Source of the DNA: JANNMJ01 sp031425525
GTDB taxonomy: Bacteria > Bacteroidota > Bacteroidia > Cytophagales > Hymenobacteraceae
Length of the DNA: 64,000 bases
Assembly (NCBI GenBank): GCA_031425525.1
Contig: JANPJM010000083.1
Coordinates: 62,001-126,000 of the forward strand
Direction: 5' to 3'
Part shown: positions 17,925-26,168 of the stretch, piece after piece
Numbering within the stretch: the stretch's first letter is position 1
How the letters are laid out: every line of letters starts with the position of its first letter
The notes under the pieces: model-generated
Databases searched by the model: none
Told to the model about the DNA's origin: nothing
The model's input: only the letters and a program-made list of their open reading frames with translations
Program-made: the position numbers and the translations under genes

Positions 17925-18941
17925 TTACGGTACCGGCCCGCCGGGCAGCACCCGGCGTTTCAGCCCGATGAAAAACCGCACGATCAGCACCGCTGAACCC
18001 ACGAAGTAGCCCGTCGAAAGCAGAAAAACGCCTTCGTTGCCGCCGCTGAAAACCATCAGCCGTACCCAGAGATACGTCACCAGAAAATACCCCCAGGCCG
18101 CGCTCAGCACCAGAAACCACGCCGATTGGGTGCGCCGCGCAAACCAGTACAACGCGCCCGCCAGCGCCGCCAGTCCCACCACGCCCACCAGTTGCGCGCC
18201 GCCGGAATCCCAGCCGTCGATGAGGGTGGCCGCGAGGGCCACGCCCGCCAGGTTGGCGCCGAGTGCCAGATACGTCGGCCCGAAATGCGCTTTCCGCCGC
18301 GCCCATTCGGCGTGACAGGCCGCCGCCGTCAGCCCGCCGCCCAACCCGATGGCCGACGCCCGCAACGCCGATTGCCCAAAATCGAGGTCGAACAGGCTGC
18401 GCGGCGCCACCGACACCCCCACCCACGCCGCCAGCGCCGTGAGCCCCAGTGCGAGCACGCCCCGGTGGTCGTAGCGGTAAGCGAGGGCCAGAAAAAGCCC
18501 CGCCGGTAAGGCAGTGGCCAGGCCGTAGCGCGTCCCGAAAATGCCGTACGTGGCTTGTGCGTAGCCACCAATGCCCAGCAACAGCAAACACGCGAGGAGC
18601 AGCGCATAATCGGCCCCGACAGACGTACGCGGCGCCACGCCCCACGTAAACGCCGGCCGGTGGCGCGCCGCGTACCAGCCCGCCAGGGCCAGCAGGGCCG
18701 TCATGAAGGTCAGGATGACGCCCGGCCCCAGCCGCTCGTGGTGTTCGTAGAGCAGCGCGCCCAGCCCGCCCGCCAGCGCCGTAATGCCGAGGTACAGGAG
18801 CGTGCGTAGCTCCGGATTGATGGAAAACGGCGCCGTGCGCGCCGCTTCGGCGAGGGCGGCGGCTTGCGCGGGCGGCACCAGGTGGCGCGCGCCGAGATCG
18901 GCGAGGAAGTCTTCGGCGGTGGGGGCAAGCGGGTGCGGCAT
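17925..18941 (-). CDS. DUF2157 polytopic membrane protein
   Basis: A 338-residue inner-membrane protein. It starts MPHPLAPTAEDFLADLGAR, then a short cytosolic helix pair, then about ten membrane segments (LLYLGITALAGGLGALLYEH, VILTFMTALLALAGW, YALLLACLLLLGIGGYA). The EDFLADL...HLVPPAQAAAL start followed by helices is typical of DUF2157. ATG 18941 is chosen; an upstream in-frame start would add 31 residues of low-complexity sequence overlapping the divergent promoter region. Function is unknown in the family. Its stop codon touches the 43-bp tandem array. Confidence 0.75.
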   Translation of the reverse strand: MPHPLAPTAEDFLADLGARHLVPPAQAAALAEAARTAPFSINPELRTLLYLGITALAGGLGALLYEHHERLGPGVILTFMTALLALAGWYAARHRPAFTWGVAPRTSVGADYALLLACLLLLGIGGYAQATYGIFGTRYGLATALPAGLFLALAYRYDHRGVLALGLTALAAWVGVSVAPRSLFDLDFGQSALRASAIGLGGGLTAAACHAEWARRKAHFGPTYLALGANLAGVALAATLIDGWDSGGAQLVGVVGLAALAGALYWFARRTQSAWFLVLSAAWGYFLVTYLWVRLMVFSGGNEGVFLLSTGYFVGSAVLIVRFFIGLKRRVLPGGPVP

Positions 18942-18994
18942 ACCGCAAGGTAGCGCGGGCGGGGGTGAGCGTCCGGTGCCCGACCTTTGCGCCC

Positions 18995-19396
18995 GTGCCG
19001 GTTTCGCCCCCTTCTTCTTCGTCGCCTCGCCCACGCGCCGGGCTTTGGTTGAGCGGCGCCGCTGCGCTGGCCTTGGCGGTGCAGGCTATTTTTCTGTTGA
19101 TGCCGGAGCCCAAATCGGCCGATGCCGTGGAGCCGGACGCGCCCGAAACTACCGCTTCCCTCGATTCGACGGCGTTTTTGCTCGAAGAAGACACGTCGGT
19201 ACTGCCGACAGAGGCGGCCCCATCGCTCGACTCCACGGCGGCTTCACCCGACACCGCCCAAACGACCAGCCCGGTAGCGCCGCCCGCCGATTCCAGCGCG
19301 CGCCCCACCCCGCCGCCCAGCGGCGAGCGCCGGTTCGTGCCCGTCGATTCGGTGCCGTCTCCGGCCATCGCATCGCCGCCCGATTCAGGGCAGTAA
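18995..19396 (+). CDS. Small single-pass membrane protein with disordered tail
   Basis: A 133-residue protein with one hydrophobic helix near the N-terminus (WLSGAAALALAVQAIFLL), then a Pro/Ser/Thr/Asp-rich tail. The tail probably projects into the periplasm. GTG 18995 is preferred because GACCTTTGC, a -7-like element, lies at 18982-18990, four bases before it, implying a leaderless message; an upstream GTG at 18965 would include that element in the coding region. I recognise no family. The frame overlaps no other credible gene, but composition alone cannot prove it is expressed. Confidence 0.5.
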   Translation: MPVSPPSSSSPRPRAGLWLSGAAALALAVQAIFLLMPEPKSADAVEPDAPETTASLDSTAFLLEEDTSVLPTEAAPSLDSTAASPDTAQTTSPVAPPADSSARPTPPPSGERRFVPVDSVPSPAIASPPDSGQ

Positions 19397-19473
19397 GCAG
19401 GTCTTCGGCAGCAGCTTACAGCTCAACTCGCCGCTCGCCCACCGAAAACAAGACCCTAAACCCTAAAAAGCCC

Positions 19474-20583
19474 TTACCGCCGCACCAGTTCCACCACCGT
19501 ATCCACCCAGCGCGGGTGCGTGTTCAGCGACGGCACGAGCTGCCAGTGCGCACCGCCGGCCTCCTCAAAAAACTCCTTGAATTCGGTACCGACTTCGATA
19601 GTCGTCTCCAAGCAATCGGCCACGAAAGCCGGCGAAAACGCCAGCACATTCTTGAAGCCGCGCGCCGGAAAATCCTTCAGAATAATGTCGGAGTAGGGCT
19701 TGAGCCACGGGTCGCGCCCCAAACGGCTCTGGAAGGCCACCGTGTACTGGTCGGGCGCCAGGCCCAACCCTTCGGCCACCAACCGCGACGTTTGGTAGCA
19801 CTGCGCGCGGTAGCAGTAGCGGTTGCGCTCGTGATACGTATTGCAGCAACTGCCCAACTGGCACTGCCCGCCCAGCGAGCCCTTCAGGATGTGCCGCTCC
19901 GGAATGCCGTGGTAGCTGAACAGCACGTGGTCGTAGGCGTGCTTCGCCATTTCGGCCTTGCCCAGCGCCACGATGGTTTCGATGAACCCCGGCGCATCCG
20001 CGAACGAGGAAATGAACTCGATACTCGGAATCACCCACCAGTCTTTCACCAGCTCCATTACCTTGTCCTGCACCGAACCCGTGCTGGCCGAGGCGTACTG
20101 CGGAAACAGCGGCAGCACCACGATGCGCTCGACATTGGCCTCGCGCAGTTGCTGCAACGCCCCCGCCAGGCTGGGGTTCTGGTAGCGCATCCCGAACGCC
20201 ACCAAATAATCATCGCCCAACCTCTCCTGCACCAGCCGCTGCAAATCGAGCCCGTGGAACAGCAGCGGCGAGCCGCGCTCGGTCCACAATTCCTGGTAAA
20301 TCTTCGCCGACTTCGGCGCCCGCAACGGCACCACGATGCCGTTGAACAGCAGCCGCCGCAGCGGTTTCGGCAGCACATCGATCACGCGGTCGTCGCGCAG
20401 AAACTCCTGTAAGTAGCGCCGCACATCGGGCGTACGCGGCGAGTCGGGCGTCCCCAGGTTCACGAGCAGCACCCCGATGCGGCCACGCCGCGCGGGCGTA
20501 GCGGGTACGTTGGCCTGCGCCACGCCAAAGGCGGGGTCAGTGGGGGCGAAAGACGGCGGATTGGTGATAGCAGCTTCGTTCAT
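19474..20583 (-). CDS. hemH: Ferrochelatase
   Basis: A 369-residue ferrochelatase, inserting Fe2+ into protoporphyrin IX (or coproporphyrin in some lineages) at the end of haem synthesis. Diagnostic segments: GVLLVNLGTPDSPRTPDVR at the N-terminus, LFPQYASAS, SYHGIPERHILKG with the catalytic histidine, and FQSRLGRDPWLKPYSD. FSPAFVADCLETTIEV near the end carries the conserved glutamate region. Several cysteines (CQLGSCCNTYHERNRYCYRAQC) form a compact cluster not typical of the E. coli enzyme and might bind an iron-sulfur cluster. ATG 20583 is chosen over one nine codons upstream. It diverges from the OLD-family gene. Confidence 0.95.
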   Translation of the reverse strand: MNEAAITNPPSFAPTDPAFGVAQANVPATPARRGRIGVLLVNLGTPDSPRTPDVRRYLQEFLRDDRVIDVLPKPLRRLLFNGIVVPLRAPKSAKIYQELWTERGSPLLFHGLDLQRLVQERLGDDYLVAFGMRYQNPSLAGALQQLREANVERIVVLPLFPQYASASTGSVQDKVMELVKDWWVIPSIEFISSFADAPGFIETIVALGKAEMAKHAYDHVLFSYHGIPERHILKGSLGGQCQLGSCCNTYHERNRYCYRAQCYQTSRLVAEGLGLAPDQYTVAFQSRLGRDPWLKPYSDIILKDFPARGFKNVLAFSPAFVADCLETTIEVGTEFKEFFEEAGGAHWQLVPSLNTHPRWVDTVVELVRR

Positions 20584-20606
20584 CGGACAGCAAACAATTT
20601 CGGGGC

Positions 20607-20615
20607 GCAAAGTTC
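20607..20615 (-). promoter_or_regulatory. Putative -7 element of hemH
   Basis: On the minus strand GAACTTTGC lies 23 bases before the hemH ATG, matching the TTTGC end of the Bacteroidota -7 consensus but with G in place of the first T. Confidence 0.3.
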
Positions 20616-20628
20616 GGGCGGTGGTAGG

Positions 20629-20637
20629 TATGTTTGC
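20629..20637 (+). promoter_or_regulatory. Putative -7 element of the OLD-family gene
   Basis: TATGTTTGC fits TAnnTTTG exactly and lies 70 bases before the ATG at 20708, back to back with the hemH promoter. Confidence 0.4.
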
Positions 20638-20707
20638 AGCGTTGGATCGTCATTCAGCCAGCGCGCTGCAAGTATAAATAGAAACGGCTGTGTTTTTTTG
20701 CTAAAAA

Positions 20708-22420
20708 ATGATTACAAAAATTGAAATCTGTAATTTCAAAAAACTGGAGAAAATTTCCTTTTCCCTCGCACAATCAGTAGTCCTAGTGGGGCCAAACAAT
20801 TCTGGCAAGTCTACTTTGTTTCAGGCGCTTTGCTTGTGGGAGATAGGTGTAACCACTTTTCTTCAAGCTCACCATAATAAGGATCTCAATAAGAATGGTG
20901 CGGTCACAATTAACCGTAAAGACTTGCTCAATAGCCCCATTTCTGACGCTAGATTTTTGTGGCGTAATCGCCGCGTAACCGAACATAAGAACGGCAAAAC
21001 AAGCCACGTAAAACTATTCGTGGAACTCCAAGGCGAAGAACAGGGGGAGCCGTGGACGTGTAAGGCAGAATTTGAGTTCGCCAACAACGAATCGCTGGTC
21101 TGTCGCGTCGTCAGTGGTTTGAGCAAAATGGCGCGACTCTATGGGGCAGGCAAAGGTGTTCACTTTGGCTTTCTGCAACCTATGTCAGGAATATCAACTA
21201 ATGAGGATAGACTGACGCAAGGCTCCATCGCCCGCAAGCTGGGCGAAGGCAAGACCGCTGAAGTGCTTCGGAATATATGTTACGAAATACTGCATCCCGA
21301 AACTCCTCACCCCTCAGGATATCAGCCAGAAGATAAGTGGGATAGTCTGCGCGAAGGAATAAAAGGGATGTTTGGTGCCGACTTATTACAACCGGAGTTC
21401 ATAAAAGCAACCGGCATCATCCAGCTTGAATATCGCGAAAATGAAATTAAATACGACGTTTCCTCTGGCGGGCGTGGCTTTCAGCAGACGCTGCTGTTGC
21501 TAGCGTATATGTATGCCAATCCCAACACTGTCTTGCTCCTAGACGAGCCGGATGCCCACTTAGAAGTTATTCGGCAGCGCGAGGCATTTCAGCTAATCAA
21601 TCGTGTGGCGGTTGAGATGAACTCCCAAATTCTGGTTGCTTCGCACTCAGAAGTGGTCTTAGACGAAGCGGCGGATGCGTCCATAATTGTCGCGCTGATC
21701 GAGAACGAGATCGTAGAGCTAAACGAATCTACTTCGTCGCAGCGAATTAGTCATATAAAAAAGGCACTTACTGAGATAGGCTGGGAAAAGTACTACTTAG
21801 CGCGCGTAAAACGCCACGTTCTATATCTCGAAGGGTCGACCGATCTGCAGATGCTTCAGACGTTCGCCGGCATGCTGGGGCACCGGGTCGAACTCTTATT
21901 GAAAGCTGCGAATGTTCAGTATACAGGTGATAACGTGCCAGGCACGGCCATCAATAATTTCGCATCGCTGAAGGGCATCTTCCCGCAGTTAAACGGACTG
22001 GCGCTGTTCGATAACCTGCCACGACTACAGGATAATCCATTATTAAAAATCATATGCTGGACTCGACGGGAGCTGGAAAATTATTTTGCTCGCCCTGAGC
22101 TTCTCTACCGCCATGCGCGGCAGTTAGGAGGGAGATATACAGTGATTGGTGTCGATAAGATGGTGGAAACGATGAAGCAAGTGGTGGCCGACCTGACAGT
22201 CCCACTATACCTGAAAGACTTGAGTCACACATGGTGGAACACAGCCAAACTGACTGACGAATGGCTGGATGTCATTTTTCCGGAATTTTACAAGCGGCTC
22301 AACCTGCCGCGCGACTTCTTTAAGCGAGATTATTACCAGTTGATAACGCTGCTGAAGCCCGAAGAAGTAGACAAGGAAGTTATAGAAAAAATGAATGTAA
22401 TTTACAATTTGTTGAAGTGA
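20708..22420 (+). CDS. OLD-family ATP-dependent endonuclease (AAA ATPase plus TOPRIM)
   Basis: A 570-residue class-1-like OLD protein. Walker A is GPNNSGKST at about 28-36. Walker B is VLLLDEPDAHLE near 275, and ILVASHSEVV is the following switch segment. The C-terminal half begins with a TOPRIM first motif, YLEGSTDLQML near 375, whose Glu is the metal ligand. LALFDNL and the family-typical WTRRELENYF come next. OLD nucleases restrict phage or other DNA in known systems. No UvrD-like helicase (GajB) follows, so this would be a stand-alone OLD. The gene is markedly AT-richer than its neighbours, suggesting horizontal acquisition between hemH and era. Confidence 0.85.
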   Translation: MITKIEICNFKKLEKISFSLAQSVVLVGPNNSGKSTLFQALCLWEIGVTTFLQAHHNKDLNKNGAVTINRKDLLNSPISDARFLWRNRRVTEHKNGKTSHVKLFVELQGEEQGEPWTCKAEFEFANNESLVCRVVSGLSKMARLYGAGKGVHFGFLQPMSGISTNEDRLTQGSIARKLGEGKTAEVLRNICYEILHPETPHPSGYQPEDKWDSLREGIKGMFGADLLQPEFIKATGIIQLEYRENEIKYDVSSGGRGFQQTLLLLAYMYANPNTVLLLDEPDAHLEVIRQREAFQLINRVAVEMNSQILVASHSEVVLDEAADASIIVALIENEIVELNESTSSQRISHIKKALTEIGWEKYYLARVKRHVLYLEGSTDLQMLQTFAGMLGHRVELLLKAANVQYTGDNVPGTAINNFASLKGIFPQLNGLALFDNLPRLQDNPLLKIICWTRRELENYFARPELLYRHARQLGGRYTVIGVDKMVETMKQVVADLTVPLYLKDLSHTWWNTAKLTDEWLDVIFPEFYKRLNLPRDFFKRDYYQLITLLKPEEVDKEVIEKMNVIYNLLK

Positions 22421-22498
22421 GTGCGTTGCATGTCCGTGTGCGTTAGTGCACGTTGTGGCCACCGAGTTCCGATGATACCGCCTCCCCTCTATGCCCCC

Positions 22499-22531
22499 GC
22501 GCGGCCCGCTCCCCACCAGAGCGGGCCGCGC
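22499..22531. repeat. GC-rich hairpin element, copy 1, upstream of the antitoxin-like gene
   Basis: Arms GCGCGGCCCGCTC and GAGCGGGCCGCGC enclose a seven-base loop. The same arms recur at 22861-22894, with similar flanks (TGCCCC before, GTTTC after), so the small gene between is bracketed by a repeated hairpin. The remainder of 22421-22606 shows no gene. Confidence 0.8.
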
Positions 22532-22594
22532 TGCGTTTCCGACACAGCGAACCAACCGCCCGATCTTTACCGTCTGGCAGTAGCAGCCATTCGT

Positions 22595-22603
22595 TATCTT
22601 CGC
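22595..22603 (+). promoter_or_regulatory. Putative -7 element of the antitoxin-like gene
   Basis: TATCTTCGC resembles TAnnTTTGC and ends three bases before the ATG at 22607, so the transcript would be nearly leaderless. Confidence 0.35.
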
Positions 22604-22606
22604 CCT

Positions 22607-22825
22607 ATGCAAGTTGTGCTCAACTTCCCCGAATCTGAAGCCGCTCACGTGCTGGCGTTCCTCAACCGCCATCCGGCGATTCGCTTAGTTGCTCGTCCTC
22701 GTAAGCGCAAAATGGACACGACGGAATATTTGATGAGCAATCCAGCGAATGCAAAAGCACTGATGGAAGCCATTGAGCGGAGCCGGCGGGGCGAGTATGA
22801 AATCCACGACCTCATCGAGCCGTAA
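22607..22825 (+). CDS. Small antitoxin-like protein (RelB/YefM-type tail), no visible toxin
   Basis: A 72-residue protein: a short N-terminal beta-alpha start (MQVVLNFPESEAAHVLAFL), a basic stretch RPRKRK, then DTTEYLMSNPANAKALMEAI. The DTTEYL-NxxNAxxLxxAI pattern is characteristic of type II antitoxins of the RelB/YefM-like group, where it forms the toxin-binding or dimer region. No toxin gene lies on either side: OLD nuclease upstream, era downstream. It is bracketed by two copies of the same GC-rich hairpin. It may be an orphan antitoxin or act on a toxin elsewhere. Confidence 0.65.
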   Translation: MQVVLNFPESEAAHVLAFLNRHPAIRLVARPRKRKMDTTEYLMSNPANAKALMEAIERSRRGEYEIHDLIEP

Positions 22826-22848
22826 GCCCTCGCCCCCCATCCCCGTCG

Positions 22849-22857
22849 TACCTTTGC
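22849..22857 (+). promoter_or_regulatory. Putative -7 element of era
   Basis: TACCTTTGC is an exact TAnnTTTGC match, 54 bases before the era ATG. A GC-rich hairpin (22861-22894) starts four bases after it and would lie at or near the 5' end of the era transcript. Confidence 0.55.
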
Positions 22858-22860
22858 CCC

Positions 22861-22894
22861 GCGCGGCCCGCTCCTCCCTCAGAGCGGGCCGCGC
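22861..22894. repeat. GC-rich hairpin element, copy 2, in the era leader
   Basis: The same 13-base arms as at 22499-22531 around an eight-base loop. It lies between the era -7 element and the era start, so it is either part of the era leader or a terminator for the preceding gene; no U-tract follows. Confidence 0.75.
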
Positions 22895-22911
22895 TTGTGT
22901 TTCAAGAAGAT

Positions 22912-23838
22912 ATGATCGACCCCCACACCGGCGCGCCCCTCCCCGCCGACCATCGCGCCGGCTACGTCAGCATCGTCGGCAAGCCGAACGTTGGTAAATC
23001 GACGCTGATGAACCAGCTCGTCGGCGAGCGCCTGAGCATCATCACGAGCAAGGCCCAGACCACGCGCCACCGCATTCTGGGCATCATCAACGGCGCCGAT
23101 TTTCAGCTCGTCTACTCCGATACACCGGGCATCATTCAGCCCAAATACGAGCTGCACCAGCGGATGATGGGCTTCGTGCATTCTTCCCTCGAAGATGCCG
23201 ACGTGGTGCTGTTCGTCACCGACATCTACGAGCAGTACGACGAAGAACCCGTCGTGCAGCGCCTCCGCCGCATCGCGCTTGACCGGCCGGTGCTGCTGCT
23301 CGTCAATAAAGTAGATCAGGCGACGCAGGAAGAAGTAGGCGCCAAGCTCGCGTACTGGAAAGAGCATTTCCCGGAAGCCACCGAAATCATCCCGATGTCG
23401 GCACTCGAAGGCTTCGGCGTCGAGTACGTCTTCTCCGAAATCAAGGCGCGCCTCCCCATCCACCCGCCCTTCTACCCCAAAGACGAACTCACCGACAAGC
23501 CCGAACGCTTCTTCGCCTCCGAAATGGTGCGCGAGCAGATCTTCATCAATTACAAGAAGGAAGTGCCGTATTCGTGCGAAGTGGTGGTCGATGAGTTCAA
23601 GGAAGATGAAACCATCATCCGCCTCCGCGCCACCATCCTCGTCGAGCGCGATTCGCAGAAAGGCATCATCATCGGCGAGGGCGGCAAGATGCTCAAGCGC
23701 GTCGGCATCGGCGCCCGCAAGGCGATGGAGACGTTTTTCCAGAAGCAGGTATTCCTCGAAACCCACGTCAAGGTCGATGCCGACTGGCGCTCCAACGCCC
23801 AGCGCCTCAAGCGGTTTGGGTATGATTTGAGCGAGTAA
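22912..23838 (+). CDS. era: GTPase Era
   Basis: A 308-residue Era GTPase that binds 16S rRNA near its 3' end and assists 30S maturation. G1 is GKPNVGKST, switch I region SKAQTTRHRI, G3 DTPGI, G4 NKVD, and G5 is in SALEGFG. The C-terminal KH domain carries GEGGKMLKRVGIGAR. ATG 22912 (MIDPHTGAPL) is used; a GTG five codons upstream is possible. It is followed by a tandem repeat array and then by der, so two ribosome-assembly GTPases sit side by side. Confidence 0.96.
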   Translation: MIDPHTGAPLPADHRAGYVSIVGKPNVGKSTLMNQLVGERLSIITSKAQTTRHRILGIINGADFQLVYSDTPGIIQPKYELHQRMMGFVHSSLEDADVVLFVTDIYEQYDEEPVVQRLRRIALDRPVLLLVNKVDQATQEEVGAKLAYWKEHFPEATEIIPMSALEGFGVEYVFSEIKARLPIHPPFYPKDELTDKPERFFASEMVREQIFINYKKEVPYSCEVVVDEFKEDETIIRLRATILVERDSQKGIIIGEGGKMLKRVGIGARKAMETFFQKQVFLETHVKVDADWRSNAQRLKRFGYDLSE

Positions 23839-23842
23839 CGCC

Positions 23843-23975
23843 GTGGGGCCCTATACAGAACCCGTCCGGCGTTATACGGAATCGGTACAAGCCTATGCGG
23901 AACCCGTACAGCCTCATGCGGGATCGGTACAGCCTCATGCGGAACCGGTACAGCCTCATGCGGAACCGGTACGGC
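23843..23975. repeat. 21-bp tandem array between era and der
   Basis: Units begin at 23843, 23864, 23885, 23906, 23927 and 23948 with an exact 21-base period and a partial unit at 23969. The best conserved units read GTACAGCCTCATGCGGAACC plus one G; the earlier two are more diverged. The array starts four bases after the era stop. The rest of the gap to der (to 24159) shows nothing recognisable except a T-rich stretch near 24105-24115. Confidence 0.9.
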
Positions 23976-24159
23976 GCCTCCCGCCTTCTCAACAGCCTTC
24001 CGACGTAAAAAACGGCTAGCAATCGGGCTGTTGGCGGTCTCGAAGAGACTATCCGTTTCGATGAAGGCGCAAATCCTGCAATAAAAACCTAGTCCGACCA
24101 CTATCATTTTTTTTCGGAAACCGCCCCGGGGTCGGACGGGCGGCTGAAAAACCAGTTCC

Positions 24160-25470
24160 ATGAACACCATTGCTATTGTGGGCCGACCAAACGTCGGCAA
24201 ATCCACGCTATTTAACCGATTGGTTGGCGCGCGCCAGGCCATCATGGACAATGAAAGCGGCGTCACCCGCGACCGCCACTACGGCCACGGCGAGTGGGTG
24301 GGCTATTTTTTCTCCGTCATCGATACGGGCGGCTACGTCGTCGGGTCCGATGATGTGTTTGAAGCCGAAATCCGGCGGCAGGTAAAACTGGCTATCGAAG
24401 AAGCCGACGTTATTTTGTTCGTCGTCGATGTCGATACCGGTCTGCACCCCCTCGACCAGGAGTTTGCCGATGTGATGCGGCGCTCGAAAAAGCCGATTCT
24501 GCTCGTTGCCAACAAAGCCGATGACTCGAAGCGCTCGCTCAACACCGGCGAGTTTTTCTCGCTCGGCCTCGGCGGCGACCACATTTTTGCCATCTCGGCC
24601 GCCAACGGCTCCGGCACCGGCGAGTTGCTCGATGAGGTCATCCAGCATTTTCCGACACGTGGCGACGAAGAACCCGACGCCGGCATCCCGCGCATCGCCG
24701 TCATGGGGCGCCCCAACGTGGGCAAATCGAGCCTCGTGAACCTGCTGCTCGGCCAGGAGCGCGCCATCGTCACGGATCAGGCCGGCACCACCCGCGACGC
24801 TCTCAACACGCGCTACAACGCCTTCGGCCACGAGTTCATCCTGACGGATACGGCCGGGCTACGGCGTAAAGCCAAGGTCAATGAAGACATCGAGTTTTAC
24901 GCCAACCTGCGCGCCATCCGCGCGATGGAGTTGTCTGATGTGGTACTCGTGATGCTCGACGCTACGCGCGGTATCGAGGCGCAAGACGTAAACATCATCT
25001 CCCTCGCCGACCGCCACAAAAAAGGCATCGTCATTCTGGTGAACAAGTGGGATTTGGTAGAGAAGGAAACCAACTCGACGAAAAAATTCGAGGAACAAAT
25101 CCTCGAAAAAATCTCGCCGATGACCTACCCGCCGATCATCTTCACGTCGGTCATCACGAAGCAACGCGTGCTGAAGGCCATCGAAGCCGCCGTGCAGGTG
25201 TATGAGCGCAAGACGACGAAAATCCCCACCTCGAAGCTCAACGATGTGATGCTGGAGGAGATCGAGCGTTTCCCGCCGCCCATCCAAAAAGGCAAAGTGG
25301 TGCGCATCAAATACGTGACCCAGGTCAACGCCCGCAACCCCACGTTCGTGTTCTTCTGCTCCTTGCCGCAGTACGTGACGGCTTCGTACCAGCGCTTCCT
25401 CGAAAACCGCCTCCGCGAGCATTTCGACCTCACCGGCGTGCCAATTTCTTTGGCCTTCCGGCAGAAGTAA
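24160..25470 (+). CDS. der: Ribosome-assembly GTPase Der (EngA)
   Basis: A 436-residue double GTPase needed for 50S subunit assembly. Two G domains are visible: GRPNVGKSTLF at about 8-18 with DTGG and NKAD, and GRPNVGKSSLV near 184 with DTAG and NKWD. The C-terminal KH-like domain starts near 350 and includes GKVVRIKYVTQVNARNPTFV. The length is usual for the family. Standard ATG; the upstream gap contains the 21-bp array. Confidence 0.97.
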   Translation: MNTIAIVGRPNVGKSTLFNRLVGARQAIMDNESGVTRDRHYGHGEWVGYFFSVIDTGGYVVGSDDVFEAEIRRQVKLAIEEADVILFVVDVDTGLHPLDQEFADVMRRSKKPILLVANKADDSKRSLNTGEFFSLGLGGDHIFAISAANGSGTGELLDEVIQHFPTRGDEEPDAGIPRIAVMGRPNVGKSSLVNLLLGQERAIVTDQAGTTRDALNTRYNAFGHEFILTDTAGLRRKAKVNEDIEFYANLRAIRAMELSDVVLVMLDATRGIEAQDVNIISLADRHKKGIVILVNKWDLVEKETNSTKKFEEQILEKISPMTYPPIIFTSVITKQRVLKAIEAAVQVYERKTTKIPTSKLNDVMLEEIERFPPPIQKGKVVRIKYVTQVNARNPTFVFFCSLPQYVTASYQRFLENRLREHFDLTGVPISLAFRQK

Positions 25471-25486
25471 GGTGCTTAACCCTCGC

Positions 25487-25578
25487 GGCGAGCGCCGTCC
25501 CGGCGCCGCGTCAAGCCGTAGGCTTGCTAAAAGGTAGCTTGACGTCGGCAGCAACGCTGCGCCGGGACGGCACTCGCC
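25487..25578. repeat. REP-like inverted doublet after der
   Basis: Outer arms GGCGAGCGCCGTCCCGGCGC and its near-perfect complement (one mismatch) each contain the mini-hairpin CGCCG-TCC-CGGCG. An inner pair GTCAAGC/GCTTGAC lies between. It begins 17 bases after the der stop; no gene lies in 25471-25717. Confidence 0.8.
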
Positions 25579-25717
25579 ACGTTGAGTAGAGGCCAAAAAA
25601 ATTTACAATCGGCGGGTTACTTAGGTTTACCGCCGGTATAGAGCCCTCGAAAGCGGCGCGCGAGTGCCTTTTTCCCCTCCCTATCGTTTTTCCACAACAC
25701 CCCAATTTTTTTGCAAG

Positions 25718-25984
25718 ATGAAGAAAGTCCTGTTTATGATGTTCGCGGCTGCCTCGTTCACGTTCGCTTCGTGCGACTCGCCGAAAGAGAACGCTGCTGA
25801 AGGCGCTGCACAAGAAGTGCGCGAAGACGGCGAAGCTACCGCCGACAAGATGGAAGATGGCGCCGACAAAGTAGAAGCTTCTGCTGACTCGACCGCTGAC
25901 AAAATGGAAGACAACGCCGACAAAATGGACGCAGTTACCCCTGCTGCCGCTGCTGACGGCGCTGCTGCTCCAGCCGCTCATTAA
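25718..25984 (+). CDS. Small acidic lipoprotein with repeated helix
   Basis: An 88-residue exported lipoprotein. The signal MKKVLFMMFAAASFTFASC ends at the lipobox cysteine (residue 19). The mature protein is an alanine-rich acidic helix with repeated heptad-like units: TADKMEDGADKVEA, TADKMEDNADKMDA. It resembles small coiled-coil lipoproteins of unknown role widespread in Bacteroidota. ATG 25718 is preferred because it opens directly on the signal peptide. A strong terminator follows. Confidence 0.75.
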   Translation: MKKVLFMMFAAASFTFASCDSPKENAAEGAAQEVREDGEATADKMEDGADKVEASADSTADKMEDNADKMDAVTPAAAADGAAAPAAH

Positions 25985-26020
25985 GCAACCCGCCCCGGCA
26001 ACGGGGCTTGCTTAACCTAG

Positions 26021-26058
26021 AAAAGCCCTTCTGCGCACTGCGCGGAAGGGCTTTTTTG
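26021..26058 (+). terminator. Rho-independent terminator after the small lipoprotein gene
   Basis: Stem AAAAGCCCTTC with GAAGGGCTTTTTT, GC-rich loop region CTGCGCACTGCGCG, followed by a T run. It lies about 40 bases after the stop, and the A run on the left makes it partly bidirectional. Confidence 0.85.
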
Positions 26059-26093
26059 TTTACGACGATTGCGCAGAACGTATCCGCAGCCCG

Positions 26094-26168
26094 AACGTGA
26101 GGCGGAGCGCAACTCCGCCACCCCACCAACTTACCGCGAGAGGCGGAGCTAGCACTCCACCCCACGTT
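26094..26168. repeat. REP-like inverted doublet (imperfect)
   Basis: The left arm AACGTGAGGCGGAGCGCAAC and the inverted right arm share AACGTGnGGnGGAG and CTCCGCC; each arm holds a mini-hairpin GGCGGAG...CTCCGCC. The gap 26059-26269 contains no gene. Confidence 0.65.

Noticed and set aside
17827..19368. 513-codon minus-strand frame across the tandem array
   Set aside because: Runs through the repeat array and out of frame with the hydrophobic DUF2157 protein, which explains the region better.
18784..20412. 542-codon plus-strand reading frame across hemH
   Set aside because: Overlaps hemH, the small membrane protein and a DUF2157 gene in other frames; composition is that of an antisense shadow.
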